A DNA stretch of 64,000 nucleotides, taken from positions 21,979,674-22,043,673 of the forward strand of contig NC_052400.1 of NCBI RefSeq assembly GCF_009389715.1, given 5' to 3'. Numbering within the stretch: position 1 is the stretch's first letter; each line of letters begins with the position of its first letter. Shown piece by piece: positions 23,261 to 36,600 of the stretch. The translations under genes and the position numbers were made by a program. Source of the DNA: Phoenix dactylifera (Eukaryota; Streptophyta; Magnoliopsida; Arecales; Arecaceae). The notes below the pieces were generated by a model. The model saw nothing but the letters and a program-made list of their open reading frames with translations. It ran no database searches and was not told where the DNA came from.

Positions 23261-26200
23261 ATGGGGAGTTACGCCAAGCTCGCAAGGAGGGCGCTGGAGA
23301 CCGATACCCCTGTCATGGTTCACGTAAGTTGTATGATTTCTCTTTTCCGCAAGTTCACATGTCCTCCGACTTTTTCTTCTCGTAAGATGAAAAAACATTT
23401 GGGTTTTTCTCAACGTTGCAGTTTCTTGAGTCGGGTTTACTTGCTCTTTAATGGTTATATTGGTAAAAATCTCTTTTTTTCCGTATTCAGATACAAGAAT
23501 TGATCCGGAAGGCTAAAGATCCGATATCGCTTGCGCAGGTCTGATTACTTGATGCTTCTTTCTTTCTTTATGCTTAGCTGATCATCTGTGTTTTGTTTTC
23601 TTTTCCTATATATACCTGTTGTCTGCCCATTTGTGCTGTTTTGGAAATGGAAGCATGCTGGCTCATAATTGTAGTTTCAATCTTTAGTTCTCTTAGTTTT
23701 CTGATGATTTTGAAGGGTGAGTATTGGATTTGGATCATTATTGTAGCAAGTTAAAGAGGAACAAGTGTCAGAAAAAGCTTGACCAAAGATAAACTCTATG
23801 ATAGTTTAGCCAGGCTGGAAATGATCTTGATGCTTATAACATTGTTTGTTTCTTTTTCCAATTATTGCAGTATGTATGCTGTATGAGGTATAATTGGTGG
23901 AGATATTTGCTTAAAATAGAATTATAGAAATTCATAAGTAACATTTTCTGCTGTGCCCATGTAATTGTGGAACCCTTTAGATTGCAGTTTGCTGTCAATT
24001 TCTTGTGTGGCTCCATCTGGGATGGAAATGCTTGCTTTTTTAATCACCAAAGGATCATGTTTCCTGAAATAAGATTACGAGAGACACAACAAGAAATCTT
24101 CTTCTGTGATACCTTCTTTTGGATCTTGTATAGTCAATGCTGGACATCATTTCATCCTTCAACTCAATTTGGTGCAGGGAGTTGTTTATTGGCAACCACC
24201 TGCACAGGCTCTAGACAGGGTAAAAGACATTGTATGGGAACCTTCAACCAGTCGTTATGGTGCTGACGAAGGTCTTCCTGAACTAAGGCATGCTTTAATT
24301 GAGAAGGTATGTCAATGTTCCCTACAACTCAAGAACCCACTGTTCCCTGCAAACTCAAGAATTAGACTTTTTGATAGCTTAACTATATTTACGTTTTATG
24401 CTTATTATTATGTCATGTCTTAATGGACTTAATTTTGGAAGACAATAGAAATTGTTGGCTGTTGAATCCTAAATTTCAAGTTTCTGGAGAATGCAATTAT
24501 CATACTGTTATCTGCGTGATATGGTTTCTAGCTAGTTCTAGGATCTAGATGACTTCGGTAAGTTTAAGTGCTTTATTTTGCGAATTGCCTTGAAAGCATT
24601 TTGTTTACGATGAGGATGATGCCACTATTTGGATAGGCCAGTTTCTTTCTTACATCATAAATATCTCATTTTGATGTGACAGGCGATGCTTTTGTTACTT
24701 TTAAGACCGATCTTCTAGTTCGTGTTTAGGTTATACAGTCATAAACAAATCTGTACCGTGTATTCTATACATGAAAATCTCAACTCAAGTAAGAAACCTC
24801 AAACTAGTTGGGGCTGTCTACTTTACATGAAAACGTGTCAGCTAAAATTATTTTGCTTTCTGTATTATGTGCTTAGCCATGCATTGGTAAGTAAAACCTC
24901 AAATTCTAACAGGATAAGTTTGTCTGATTGAAAAAGCGAGCTTCTTCTTCCAATTGTGTTCTCCTTGTTGATCTCATTCACTATGCATACATGCAATTCT
25001 TTGTTGAGTTGACAAGTAGATTCTAATAAGGTTCATTTGATATTCTTTCTTTCATAGACAGTTGATCTTTTTGAACGCTATGAAGTTAGAAACTACTGTA
25101 ATTTCAGCATAGGCATTTATAAAATATATATGTACCTTGTACTGATTTGGTTTTGCTTTTGCTTTTGGATTCATTAAATATGAATGTTTATTTTCAAAAG
25201 TTCTTGATATGAAATTATTTCAGCTAGGTACTTCTGTGCTGTATTATGATAACTCTTGGAATAATGACAGATAAAAAAAAAAGAATAAGCATATTATTCT
25301 CAGAAAAATGGAAAGTATGTTTTCTAGATGAATAGAACTTGAGAAGAGCTCTCATTAGGTAGTTGTTTGGGGAAACTAGGAAGAGCTTATTGGATGTCAT
25401 ATTGGAAGTGGAGAGGAGATTTGCCTCTCCAAAGAGACCTCATAGGTTGGTGGATGGTTAATTCTATATCATTGACAATGTCATAGCAACGCAACTTGGG
25501 TGATTAGGGTGGGTTCCTTTCACATCTTCACATAACATTTAAGAAATTCTAGCATCACGTATGGAGATTTGGTATGGGAATGTCTATCAAATTATGGTGA
25601 AGAATGCATATACGGGCGATGTTGGACTCATGTCACTTGATGGCATGGACATGGTTGTAGGACACATCAAATTCCAAAATCTCTGTACAGCAGCATAAAT
25701 GATGAATATCTACATATAGAAATATGTGCATTTGTTTATAGTCAATATTTCTAAATGTACAAGTGTCCTAGTGTCTCTTAAAGCATAATTACATATTAGG
25801 CATGTGGGTCAAAAACTGCGACACCTACATGCGTCCGTCAGTTTATAGAAGGATGCACACACACACACACACATGTCGGAACAACTTTTTGGAAGAATTC
25901 TGATCCTTAGAACAGGGGGCGGTCACTTAATATTCAAATTTGGTTAGGATAAGTTGTGTATTCTTAACAAGTCTTTGAGTGGGGGTTTAGAAGGGCTGCT
26001 TGGTTGATATTGCTAAGCTGTGAATTGCGGCTTCATCATATATGCTTGTCAAAGATTATTTCATAGATGATGTTTATGTAACAGGGGAGAAATATTTAGG
26101 TTGCTGAGAAGCTAGGGTAGTTCTATTGTAACGTCTGAAGTTTACCATGATCATCTAATCTTGCTTCCTGCTAGCTAATAGCTAGAAGCACCATAGTTGT

Positions 26201-29200
26201 TACGAGCACCTGCGCCTAGGAACCTGACAAAATCTATCTGGCCTAGGTGAGTCTTTGGTTGGACGGTTGCCACAAGTGCTTGTCCCATGTTTGGGATGCT
26301 CATTTGGGCTATCGGGGATCGCCTAAATGGACCAATTCGATCGGATGGTCACCTAACTAGATCCAGTTGATGCTCGAATCGGACCCAACGCCCAATGGTC
26401 CGTGGAGTTGGGTTGGATCAAACCAATATAAGAAAAAAAGAGAGATGGGGAAAGAAAAAGGGATCGATGAGCTTCCATATCAGCTTCCTACCTCAAGCAC
26501 CTATGATCGATGGCGACCTGTGAGACTTGATCCATGGCCGTTGGTTCTCCACTCTCCTCCTTTCTTGGCAATAAGGCTTCTTTGTCCCCTCGAGAACCGC
26601 ATGCCTTATTGGGATAACTTTGCTTCTCCCTCTCTCCACTCTTTGGCAGTCCGACTTCTCCATCTCCATACCCTATATCTGGCTGTTGACCCCACTGACC
26701 ACTATCCATCCCCGTATCTCCTCTCTTTCTCCTTCATCCCACACACACCCTCTCTCTTTTGCTCAATAGTGGCTGTATAATAGAGCTTCTATTCCTTATA
26801 TTATTTTTTTCCATGTTGTGTTGTTCTTACTTTTAATTATTTGTAAGCATCTCATTTATATTGTTTAAATTGATTATATTTGCATGTTTAGTTTATATTT
26901 ATTGCTTGTTGATCTTGTACGGTTGCCTGTAGGATCCTAGCCAACATCTACATCCAACAGAGACATTTGAGCTAAGACAACAATGGTGTTATATGCTTTT
27001 ATTTTATAAATTTAGATCATATGTGATAGATTTGAATGTATTATGTTTAAGTCATTCATGCATTAATTTTACTGGTATATCTTTGGATCACATCATATAG
27101 ACAATTTATGAAGAGTGATGCCAGTTTTAATCAATAATGGAAATGAATGAAGATATTAATTGTTATATAAATTTTGTAGAAATTTTATTGCCTGGGAAGT
27201 CGCCTAATTACTTAGGCTATTGGCTATGCTATAGGAGGGCTTGTCGTCTAGGATCACCTAATGTCACAGACCGGTCATTTCATCAAACACTTGGTAAGCA
27301 TTTTTCCTCTGCTGAGTAAATGAAAGGGATCCTAAAGAGCTTAAGTTCTGAAGGTTTATGGAATTCTTCAGAAGCTAGTGCATTAGGCTAGAAAACCAGA
27401 TTTTTTCTAGAATGTTTCTAGGCTTTTCATGGAAAGGGTGAGAAAGTTCTAGGAGGTATCTAGAATGATTCTACATGTTAGATTTGTGACACTTGCTCAT
27501 AATCCTGACCATTCATTGTGCAGGGTAGAGCCTCATTTTTCCAAACTACGAAACAAAAAGCATGTAAGAGTTCTTTAGTGGAATACTACTCTCCATTCTC
27601 TTAAACTCTCTCTGGTGTGCTCTTGCTCTCTTCCTAAGAATTCTAGCTTGTGATGCTAGATTGGTAGGTCGACTTTGAGACAATTGTGGGGAAGCAAAGC
27701 TTTTAAGTGCCGCATGGTTGCTTGAGGAATAGCAAGCCCGTGACACTAGGCTATGTGACAACTATGAGAAGCACTTGAGTCAATCAAAGGCAATAATTGA
27801 GAAAAGGAATTAGACAGTCAGTTTTTTTTTTTTAGTGAGAAAATAGATCATTTGCTCTTGAGGCAATTAATTTTTTGCTTTTTTCTTTTTTGGCTATTCA
27901 TCTTATTCAAATTTCCTAAGTCCACTACGATCAATTTAAACACTAGTGGAATGATTCATTTTTCAGTGGTATGTTGTTGTTTTTAGTATCTTGTCTTCCC
28001 TTAGTTACCGGAAGCATGTGCAAGTACATAGAAGTGAGTGATAAAAAGCTTAGAAATCAGGTGCAAGAACAAGTTTCCAAGGAGATCGGGGGGCAGGTGT
28101 CCCGCCCTAAATGTAAATTCCCACTGCTAAGGGTCTTTCTTTTAATGGCACATGCAAAAGAATTATAGTAATTTCATATAAGAATAAGAGGTAGATTGTA
28201 TTGGGTGTTTACTCTTTTTTTTTTCTAAGGAAAAAGAGAAAGCAAAAACTCAATGAGCTCTAGGTTTAATTACTTCCAGCGCAACTGGGAAGAGATTGAA
28301 GGTATAATAGTAATAGGGTGACTGCTATTAATTTAGTATAAACTTTAAACTAAAGGAGCTATAGCAGATTATTCAGCTTATTGCCTGATATATTTCTCCT
28401 AAAGATCCTTATTTGATGAGTAAATAAAAGTTATTTGCAGGAGGAGCCTTCTTGAGCCATGTCACTTTTACTAGAAATTGATGCCATTTATTAGTGTATG
28501 GTGTAATTTACCTGTTGTATCTTATTTCAATCTTATTGGCAATCTATGATTCTTTCGGAACTTTTTCACAACATGGCTCCATATGAAGATCTCAAATGTG
28601 GTGCTAATATTTGTCTCATGATATTATTTTCTTTCTTTTATATTTCTTATATAACTGGTCAGATATGAATTTATAAACATGCCTCCCCTTTTTTGAAAAC
28701 ATCAGTGATCATTTGTATTTGCATTGCAGTTGCGTCGGGAGAATAAATTGAACAAGTCTTCAGTTATGGTCACAGCTGGTGCAAATCAGGTGATTAAAAT
28801 TTGTGACATATTATTTTTTGCAAGTGCAGTTTTCAGAAGTAACTTACTGACCATAAGAAAATAGTCATGATCTTTTTTTTTGATGTCTCTATTCTCTCTG
28901 TTTCGGATTAGAAGTGTTGTTTTCATTCTGTACTGGACCTAAATTTGATTCCTGCCACTTTAACCGCTCTCACTTTCCTGGATTAGAAGTGTTGGTTTCA
29001 TTCTGTTAATCTTTTGTAGTACAATTAGAAGCCATTGTTGGTCCACATGCAGCAATACTCAAGTGCGAGATGTATAAGTTTGGAATACAAGTCCTAGTCA
29101 GTATGCTTGAGCTTAAACCTATTTTCAAGTCTATTGAGGCTTCAATTAGGAAAACTGCATCTGCTTGCAGAGGCCTCTATTCGATGAATGAAATTACTGA

Positions 29201-31141
29201 AAATATAAATTTTCCTTATCTGTAAACAATATGATAGCCAAATTCTGAAACAGACTTGAATGATCAAATGGAATCTTAGACCTTTTTCTAATAGTTAGAA
29301 TTTGATATTGGTCACCAATCTTCCACATATGAAAGTTGGCATTATTGTATCTGACTTTCAATATTATCAGGGGCGCGCTCTACCACTGAGCTAATAGCCC
29401 GTCGTGTGGGCCTCCCACTGGGAGGCCTGCTATGCCAAAAGCGAGAAAAACCCCATCCCTCTCTTTCCTTTTTGTTTTGTGCCCCCATGTCCCTCCCGTG
29501 TGACGGCATGGGGACGTAAAAAAGGGGATCCTATCAACTAACTTGTTCCGACCTAGGATAATAAGCTCATGAGCATGGCTTTTCTTGCTTTCTGCCCCAT
29601 TTCATTTGAAGCAGGAAAATTACTGAGTACTATTGCATTTAAATTAAGTGTATAATTTCTTCTTTGATGCATAAACTACCAGCAAAACTTTGAAAACGGA
29701 TCCTAATTCTTCTTCCGAAACTTTAATGATTCAACCTTTTTTTCATTTTAAATTGTAAATTGTAGCAAATTTTCCCCATGTAATATGCTATGCTTGGGAT
29801 TAGTCAAAGTAGCTCCTGTTCTTTTGAAAAATTAATTTAGTTTATAATATGGTCTTGGATGTACTTTTAATCAATTTGAATATCCTTGAGGGCAATTGCA
29901 AGATATTTTTTTTAATAAATATTGTCCTTTTGTTCAATACATCCAATTATTTTGGTACTCCTGGTGCTTAAATCTTAACTATTGTTATGTTCTTCACAGG
30001 CATTTGTAAATATTGTGCTTACCCTATGTGATCCTGGGGACTCGGTTGTTATGTTTGCACCATATTACTTCAATGCATACATGTCCTTCCAGATGACGGG
30101 CATCACTAACATACTGGTTGGTCCTTCCAATCCCAAGACTCTTCAACCAGAAGTAGGTAAGATGTCTGGTTTTATCTCTAATACAAATGTTGATTGCTCA
30201 CTAATCCAAATGGTCTATGCATGATATGTACTATTATATGCAAACTTCATGTGGCATTTGTGAGGCTCCATTTGGGAGACTGTACGCCTCTGGTCACATG
30301 CATAGCAGCTTTTTCTTTTTAAAAAATGTTGTTTGTAATTAGAATTGCTTCTCTTTGATAGGGATCTCAACTTGATCTGGGCTTTTCTTTAGTGATCATC
30401 TGACATATAGCTGAAAGTGACATGAATTTTCACACCTATAGCTTTGTTCTAAATTTTTTGTTTTGCCTCTACCATTAGAAGTTTCAGATTTCTTTTTTAG
30501 AATCCATCTCATTGTCATATGTTTTTAATTTTAAAATGATTTCCCATCTGGTAGCACTTATTTGTCTGACGGCAACTTATCCCCTCTTTTTGCCCTTTTT
30601 TTTTTTTCCAGTTTTGAGTTTATATTTTGTTGGTCATGGGGCCCTTAATTTTTTAAGGAGAAGACATTAGGAAAAACCTGTTAGAGTTTTCTGCAATATT
30701 GAAAGTATCTGCTGAAAGTATTTGACTTCTGTTAAGGTACATATATACAAATCTGTATTTGGGAGAGTATGTAGGGATTTTAAGGTTAGGTACAGTTGCT
30801 TCCATTCTCACGATTGATTGTTTGTTATTTGCTTTTCTTTTTTTGGGTAAAAGTAGAATTTACCTATCAAAAGATTTAATGGATAAAATTCAGTGTTTTA
30901 TATCAAAAATAAATTCCTTTATATCGATATTTTGACTACATTTTGAAGTGGTGATGGCAGAGGTTGCTCTCTGGTTTAGCCTGTCTCTACTCAGTAATCC
31001 TGTATTTTTACTAATATCTATTTAATGCAGACTGGTTAGAGAAGACTCTATCAGGAGAGGGCAACAAACAAATACCCAAGCTTGTTACTGTTGTAAATCC
31101 AGGAAATCCATCTGGGGTGTATATTCCAGAGCCGCTACTGA

Positions 31142-31186
<45 letters not shown>

Positions 31187-33600
31187 TCAACAATGCATCC
31201 ACCTATGTACTAATATTTTTTGCTCTTTGCAGAGAATTTCAGATCTTTGTAAAAGTGCTGGTGCATGGCTTGTTGTAGATAATACCTATGAGTAAGTTTA
31301 TAACCTCTATTTCAGTTTTGATGATACATGATCACATCTAGTTAATACTGTATTTTGTTGTACAAAAAGACATGCCTTATATCTATTGCTCCATTCCAGC
31401 AAAGTACCATGAAAAATTGGACAGAACTATTGCTATATGCATTGCAACTGGCACATACTAGTAAATATTGAAAAAAAAGATTTCTCAACATATAAATAAC
31501 AAATTATGCTTGTACGAATATTTAGTTTGGATAAGATGGTATGGTACCATGTCAACAGTGCAGCAGCCAACATTATATTATGTTGGCTAAATGGTGCATG
31601 TTGGGCATTACTTTAGGTGAAATTTAGGACTGTGAGCTATACCTTTTATTTTCTTGGCCATTGCTCATGATAGTAGATGCTATCCTGACACCAAGAAAAT
31701 TATGTTGCTGTTATTGTGTTTTCTGGTAACCCATGCTTTCACAATGTTTAAGGAGTAGGAATCTGGTACGTTTGCACCATGGTTTGGATGGACGAAGCAG
31801 TTACCATGTTGAGTCAGGGCATCAATATGGTTTCATGATGTTGAAGCTTTCGAAAAAAGGAAAGAAAAATTTTAGATATTGGATGATTAATTCTTCCGGC
31901 AATAGCCATTTGCTGTTTTAGGATAAATCATAGAGATCGAAAGTGTTTTCCGTATTCCACAGGTACAATTAATTGAAACAAATTTCAGAAATTAGTATGC
32001 TTTAAAAAGATGGAACATGCAGCACTATTGGCCAAAATCCTTCAACAGAGGAATAAGACTCTGATTTTTTTCCATTATGAAAAGCTCTGCTGACATTATA
32101 TCTCCAATTGAATCTTCACTGAGGATGAGAACAAACTAATTAGAAGCAATCGAGATATGGAAACATCACTTCAGAAGTACCAATTTTCCTTTGGAAACAA
32201 AAGCCTTGCTTTATGTTGGCTTTCTTCTATATAAAAACGGTTTGGTATCCAGAGGGATAAATACCGTCTCCGAGAATGGCCATCAATATCAAGTATCAAC
32301 TGATTTTTGTTTAATATTTTAAAGAATATCTGTCACGGTCCAATATCGCTGATTGCTCCTTTCTTCTCTCTCTTAGTTATTTTCAATATTTCATTTGCAG
32401 GTATTTTATGTATGATGGATTGAAGCATTCATGTATAGAGGGTAACCACATAGTTAACCTCTTCTCCTTTTCTAAGGCATATGGAATGATGGGATGGCGT
32501 GTGGGATATGTAAGTCATTTTTAGTTGATTCTTTTGTTGTTTAAATTGTTATCGGATTATGCAATCAAGTTTTTAAAGTTTCCAGCACTCATTTGCGTAA
32601 TTTCTGGTAAAGTCTCCATGTCATGTTAGATGAGCATTACTTTTTAGGTGCATTTGAATTTGGATGGAGAGCCCATGTTTTTCATGGTAGTCTGCATACT
32701 TCCCTAATTTAATCCCGATACTTTTGGCGATTTACTTGGACCAGATAAAAAGAGTTCTCTTTAAAATTTGAAATACCATGCTTTTTTTTTGTTCCTTAAT
32801 ACTGTTTCATATATAGCGAAACACTAGTTGCAACTATGATTGAGTCTGCCTCTTCTTATCTGGGTCCCCCATTGGTGCATATTTTTTCATGAAATGAATA
32901 GTGAAAGCATCTATCTGTTATAACATGCCAAGTTGTACTACAATTTGTGGAAGCCAGTTTAAGAGTGAGAACGTTGTTGGTTCTTCAGTCCACCTTAAAT
33001 TTAGGTCAGTATGCTATATTGGATACGTACTTTATATTGTTGACCTGTGCCATTTGTGTATTTATATCTGGATATAGATATCAGATTGATATTAGCTATT
33101 GGAATTTCCAATCTGTATATGATTCTCACATGTGCTAACAATTGCAGATAGCATACCCAACTGAGGTGGAGGGTTTTGGAGCACAACTCCTCAAAGTCCA
33201 AGACAATATACCGATTTGTGCTTCCATCATAGGGCAGCATTTGGCTCGCCATTCCTTGGAAGTAGGACCCGAATGGATTAGAGAACGGGTGCAGAAGCTC
33301 GTGAAGAACAGGGAGGTGCTTGTGAAGGCTTTGGCTCCACTAGGGAAAGATGCTGTTAAGGGTGGGGAGGGGGCCATCTACCTCTGGGTGAAGCTTCCGG
33401 ATAAATTTTCTGATGATTATGAGGTTGTCAGGTGGCTGGTGAACAGGCATGGGGTGGTGGTGATTCCTGGAAGCTCCAGTGGTGGGCCTGGGAACATCCG
33501 GATATCTTTTGGGGGGTTGAATGAGGCTGACTGTGAGGTTGCTGCTGAGAGACTGAGAAGAGGATTAGAAGAGTTGGTGAGGGATGGGATGGTACGGTAG
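23261..33600 (+). CDS. ISS1: Aromatic aminotransferase ISS1/VAS1
   Basis: Nine exons: 23261-23323, 23491-23538, 24178-24306, 28730-28789, 30000-30156, 31031-31143, 31233-31291, 32401-32509, 33148-33600; 396 residues in frame, close to the Arabidopsis length. It is a fold-type I PLP aminotransferase. Visible motifs are GVVYWQPP near the N-terminus, VTAGANQ, NPGNPSG (175-181), VDNTYE with Asp206, SFSKAYGMMGWR with the PLP lysine Lys235, and GNIRISFGG with the substrate-binding Arg364. The family uses methionine as amino donor and turns indole-3-pyruvate back into tryptophan, linking auxin and ethylene supply; it also acts on other aromatic amino acids. There is no transit peptide, so the protein should be cytosolic. 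Intron 3 is 4.4 kb and holds transposon-like DNA; intron 4 carries plastid DNA; intron 6 begins directly in a CT repeat. The stop is TAG at 33598-33600. Confidence 0.95.
25853..25874. repeat. (CA)n microsatellite in ISS1 intron 3
   Basis: About ten CA units within the large third intron. Confidence 0.9.
26140..27290. mobile_element. Possible hAT-like relic in ISS1 intron 3
   Basis: A GC-richer block inside an AT-rich intron, with words such as GCGCCTAGG, GGCCTAGGTGAG and CGCCTAATTACTTAGGC at its ends. CCTAGG-type repeats are frequent in plant hAT derivatives. I could not find clean inverted termini or a target duplication, and no transposase frame is present, so both nature and limits are uncertain. 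Confidence 0.3.
29363..29583. other. Nuclear insertion of plastid DNA (rrn16-trnI spacer)
   Basis: Read on the minus strand, 29400 to 29363 is the 5' exon of plastid trnI-GAU: GGGCTATTAGCTCAGTGG and onward to CCCCTGATAAT. The adjoining 29401-29583 matches, from memory, the plastid spacer between 16S rRNA and trnI, including CCTAGGTCGGAACAAGTT and the GGATGGGGTTTTTCTCGC stretch. The inserted part thus runs from the 16S side to the point where the trnI 5' exon meets its group II intron. It lies within intron 4 of ISS1 and is not a functional tRNA because the 3' half is absent. The right limit is approximate. Confidence 0.85.
31144..31187. repeat. (TC)n-(AC)n microsatellite at the ISS1 intron 6 donor
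   Basis: CT units followed by AC units begin immediately after exon 6. The GT of the splice donor is followed directly by the CT array. Confidence 0.92.
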
Positions 33601-36600
33601 CAACTGCTAAAGTTTCTAATCATCGATGCATTTCAAATTTAGATTTACAGCTGGTATTTTTCAGAATAATTCAGTTCACTGGTTTCGAGCTATCTGATCA
33701 ACTTCTCATTGGAGGAGAGAATGGATATCGTCCAAAAATCATATACATCATAGTTTGCCCATGTTTCATCGTACAAGCTTGTATCATTTTATATTTTGCC
33801 TACCAAGGCGGATGAATGTTTTGATCTCTGTCAAAGTAATAACAATGCACCTAAAAAATAGCAAAAATATAGTCAGCAGAGATGTGTTGTTCCATGTATT
33901 CGTAAGGTTTCCCACCCTTATTTTTTATCAATGGTTACACTTGGTTTCCTGCAGAATGATTGAGAAGGTTTTCTTCAAACAACGGTCGAATATCTTCTTT
34001 CGGAGAACAGAGTTCGACTGCCACCTCGATTCATTTAGGCTACGAAACGGGCCCTTTACCGGTCGAATCTGGATCTACCCAGCCAATGTACCCAAACTAT
34101 TGGCACTAATGAGATTTTTTAACATTTTTTTTGGACTTTTCATAGATTTCAGGTAAATATAGTGTGCTTGCTCGGGTAAATCTAAACTGAAAACTAAAAC
34201 TTAATGTTATGTCAGGCACAAATTTAAACGCTCGTTGAGTCTGTCGCGTTGTAATGTACCCAAAGTGACATCAGCAAATGCTGTTGTTTTCGAGCGGGTC
34301 TTTCGTCATGTGCGTGCGCATGCTGGTATAATGGCCTGTGGGGCAAAAATATATTTTGTAGCATTCAAATATAAATTTTTTTTGTTAGGGTACAAATGAA
34401 TTGGATTGACTCATGGTCCGATCTATTTAGATATGGTCCGATCTGATTTAACCAATATGTGGGGCGAAGCTGGGTTCTAAAATTGTACCAGTTCTATTTT
34501 GCAAGTTTGATTTGGATTTACTGTATTTCGATCCAACCTAATCCGATTCGTCATTTTTTGTGTTAATTTTTAATCATTTATTTTATGATGACTTGAATGC
34601 AGATGCATGTCGGATTGCTTATTCTACTGCTCAAACTCGTTGAATTCTATTTCTGAAGAAATACTACCTGTTAATTTTAAAATATCTCTAACTGTTTACT
34701 GGTTCGTTGTCATTTTCATCTTCTCAGCGACTCAGCATTGCTGAACACGGGATGATTAAATGCTTGCTCTGCACTACTGTTGGTGGTCCATGGTTGGTGC
34801 CTTAGTGGACATCTTGTATAAACATTAACTATTTCTTATCAAAAATAAGATTTATTACTTGCTCGACCAATTCCATTACATAGGCTTTATTCTACTATGC
34901 TCTATGATGCTCTCGTGAAATGATCACCGTTACTGATGGATCAAAGAACCTGCTGCCTGCTATCAATATTCCCAAGATCAAAGATCCGTTAATGCTCGGT
35001 GCATTGTCATTCCACATCAAAGCATACAATTGGGTGGATACGAATAAGATCAATGAGATATATTGTTACAAGACCGCGAAGACTATTCCCAACGTGTTAA
35101 GCCTAAATTTGATCCGGTGTGACTCATGATTTGGGCTGATCCGACTCAATTACACTTCTAATTTTTGCTTCCAATCCCTAAATTTCTAAATTTGTTGCAT
35201 AATTAGAAACAAAAAAGTAGACACTGGAAAACATTTTTTTTTGTCCCCACCAATGAAAAGAGTCGGGGTGCTGTGCGCCCCAGTTCATGTTTTACTATAC
35301 CCAAACTCATACCTATTGAGGTTGGGTCTAATTTTGTTCCACACCAGGTCCATTGAAGTATCGGCTTTGGTTCGAGTTCAGGTAACAAAAATATACATCA
35401 AGTATGGACTGAGTACAGATTGAGTTTGAGTATTGTTTACGCCACATTCTAATACATGAGGATCACTGTACATGTAGTAGTTTTGAAGCAAGATCACATG
35501 AGGCTCCTATGTCTTGAGGTAAGACCTAAAGTTAGCATGGTCGGTCAGGCTGCCGGTACAAGTATTATCTGATGGACCAAAGTAAACAAGCATTCTACGA
35601 GATATTAACCAAATAATTAATCCTAGAAATACTTTCAAGTGCAAAAGATCATATCATAAGCTGATTGAAGAGAGATAGCCAATATAAGCTATTTAATGAT
35701 AGGTCGAATAGAGATCGATTGGGATGATTATTGGTGTAACAATTGGTACTGAGCGGTCCTTATAACGAATGTGGGTAGGGGAGGAAAACTAATATCATGG
35801 ATCAAAACCATCAGAGATAGAGGCCAGACATAGACTGTTACTAAGAGTAGGTAATTATCATGTTTCCTAGTATAAATAAATGGAATTGTCCTCTAAAAAA
35901 GAATATTCAATTCATCAATTGATCATATTTTATCTTTACTTATCTTTGCATTAGCTTTACTTTGTTTTAAACTTCATTTATCAGTAGGATTCTATTTTAG
36001 AAGTAATGTTAACTTAAATTTCTTTAACCATAGCCTAAGGTACATCTTATCCCAATCAATTTTTTTTCCGAACAACAATATGATGGTGGCTAGAGTCCTT
36101 CCTTAGATTAGCCCTTTACCGACTGCTCGAACTCCGATGGCATGCTCGTACATGTAGCCACGAGATCTATTATCCCTCTCCATCAACCAGCAAGTCCTTC
36201 GGCACGCTCGGAGAGCAAGCAAGAGAAATAAGCATCCGTTGGTATTAAAAATTTTAATGCAGACGATCATACGGAGAACAAGTAATGGGAGACTAAATTG
36301 GCGGACTGCTGCAGGCCATGGTCAACTGATACCAGATCAACAATATTTTGGTTGCTGCAATTTTGGTTATGAGAAACGTCCCATCGATTGCAGCAATGTC
36401 TGCAGTTACATGCCTCCAAATCTGTCGGTCGAGGATGTTTGGCCTACTCCGGGCGAAGTTTTCCCAGGTGCATATATATATACTAGCTGAGTGAAATTGC
36501 ATGGAGAATACGGGCAGTTTAGATGGTGGCTGGACTTACGGGGATTTCTGGCGAGCTGCATCGGTTGCAGTACGTGTTTTCAGATCGTTAAAAATAGCCT

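Noticed and set aside
29363-29400. A functional tRNA-Ile gene
   Set aside because: Only the 5' half of plastid trnI-GAU is present; anticodon-arm completion, T arm and acceptor 3' end are missing.
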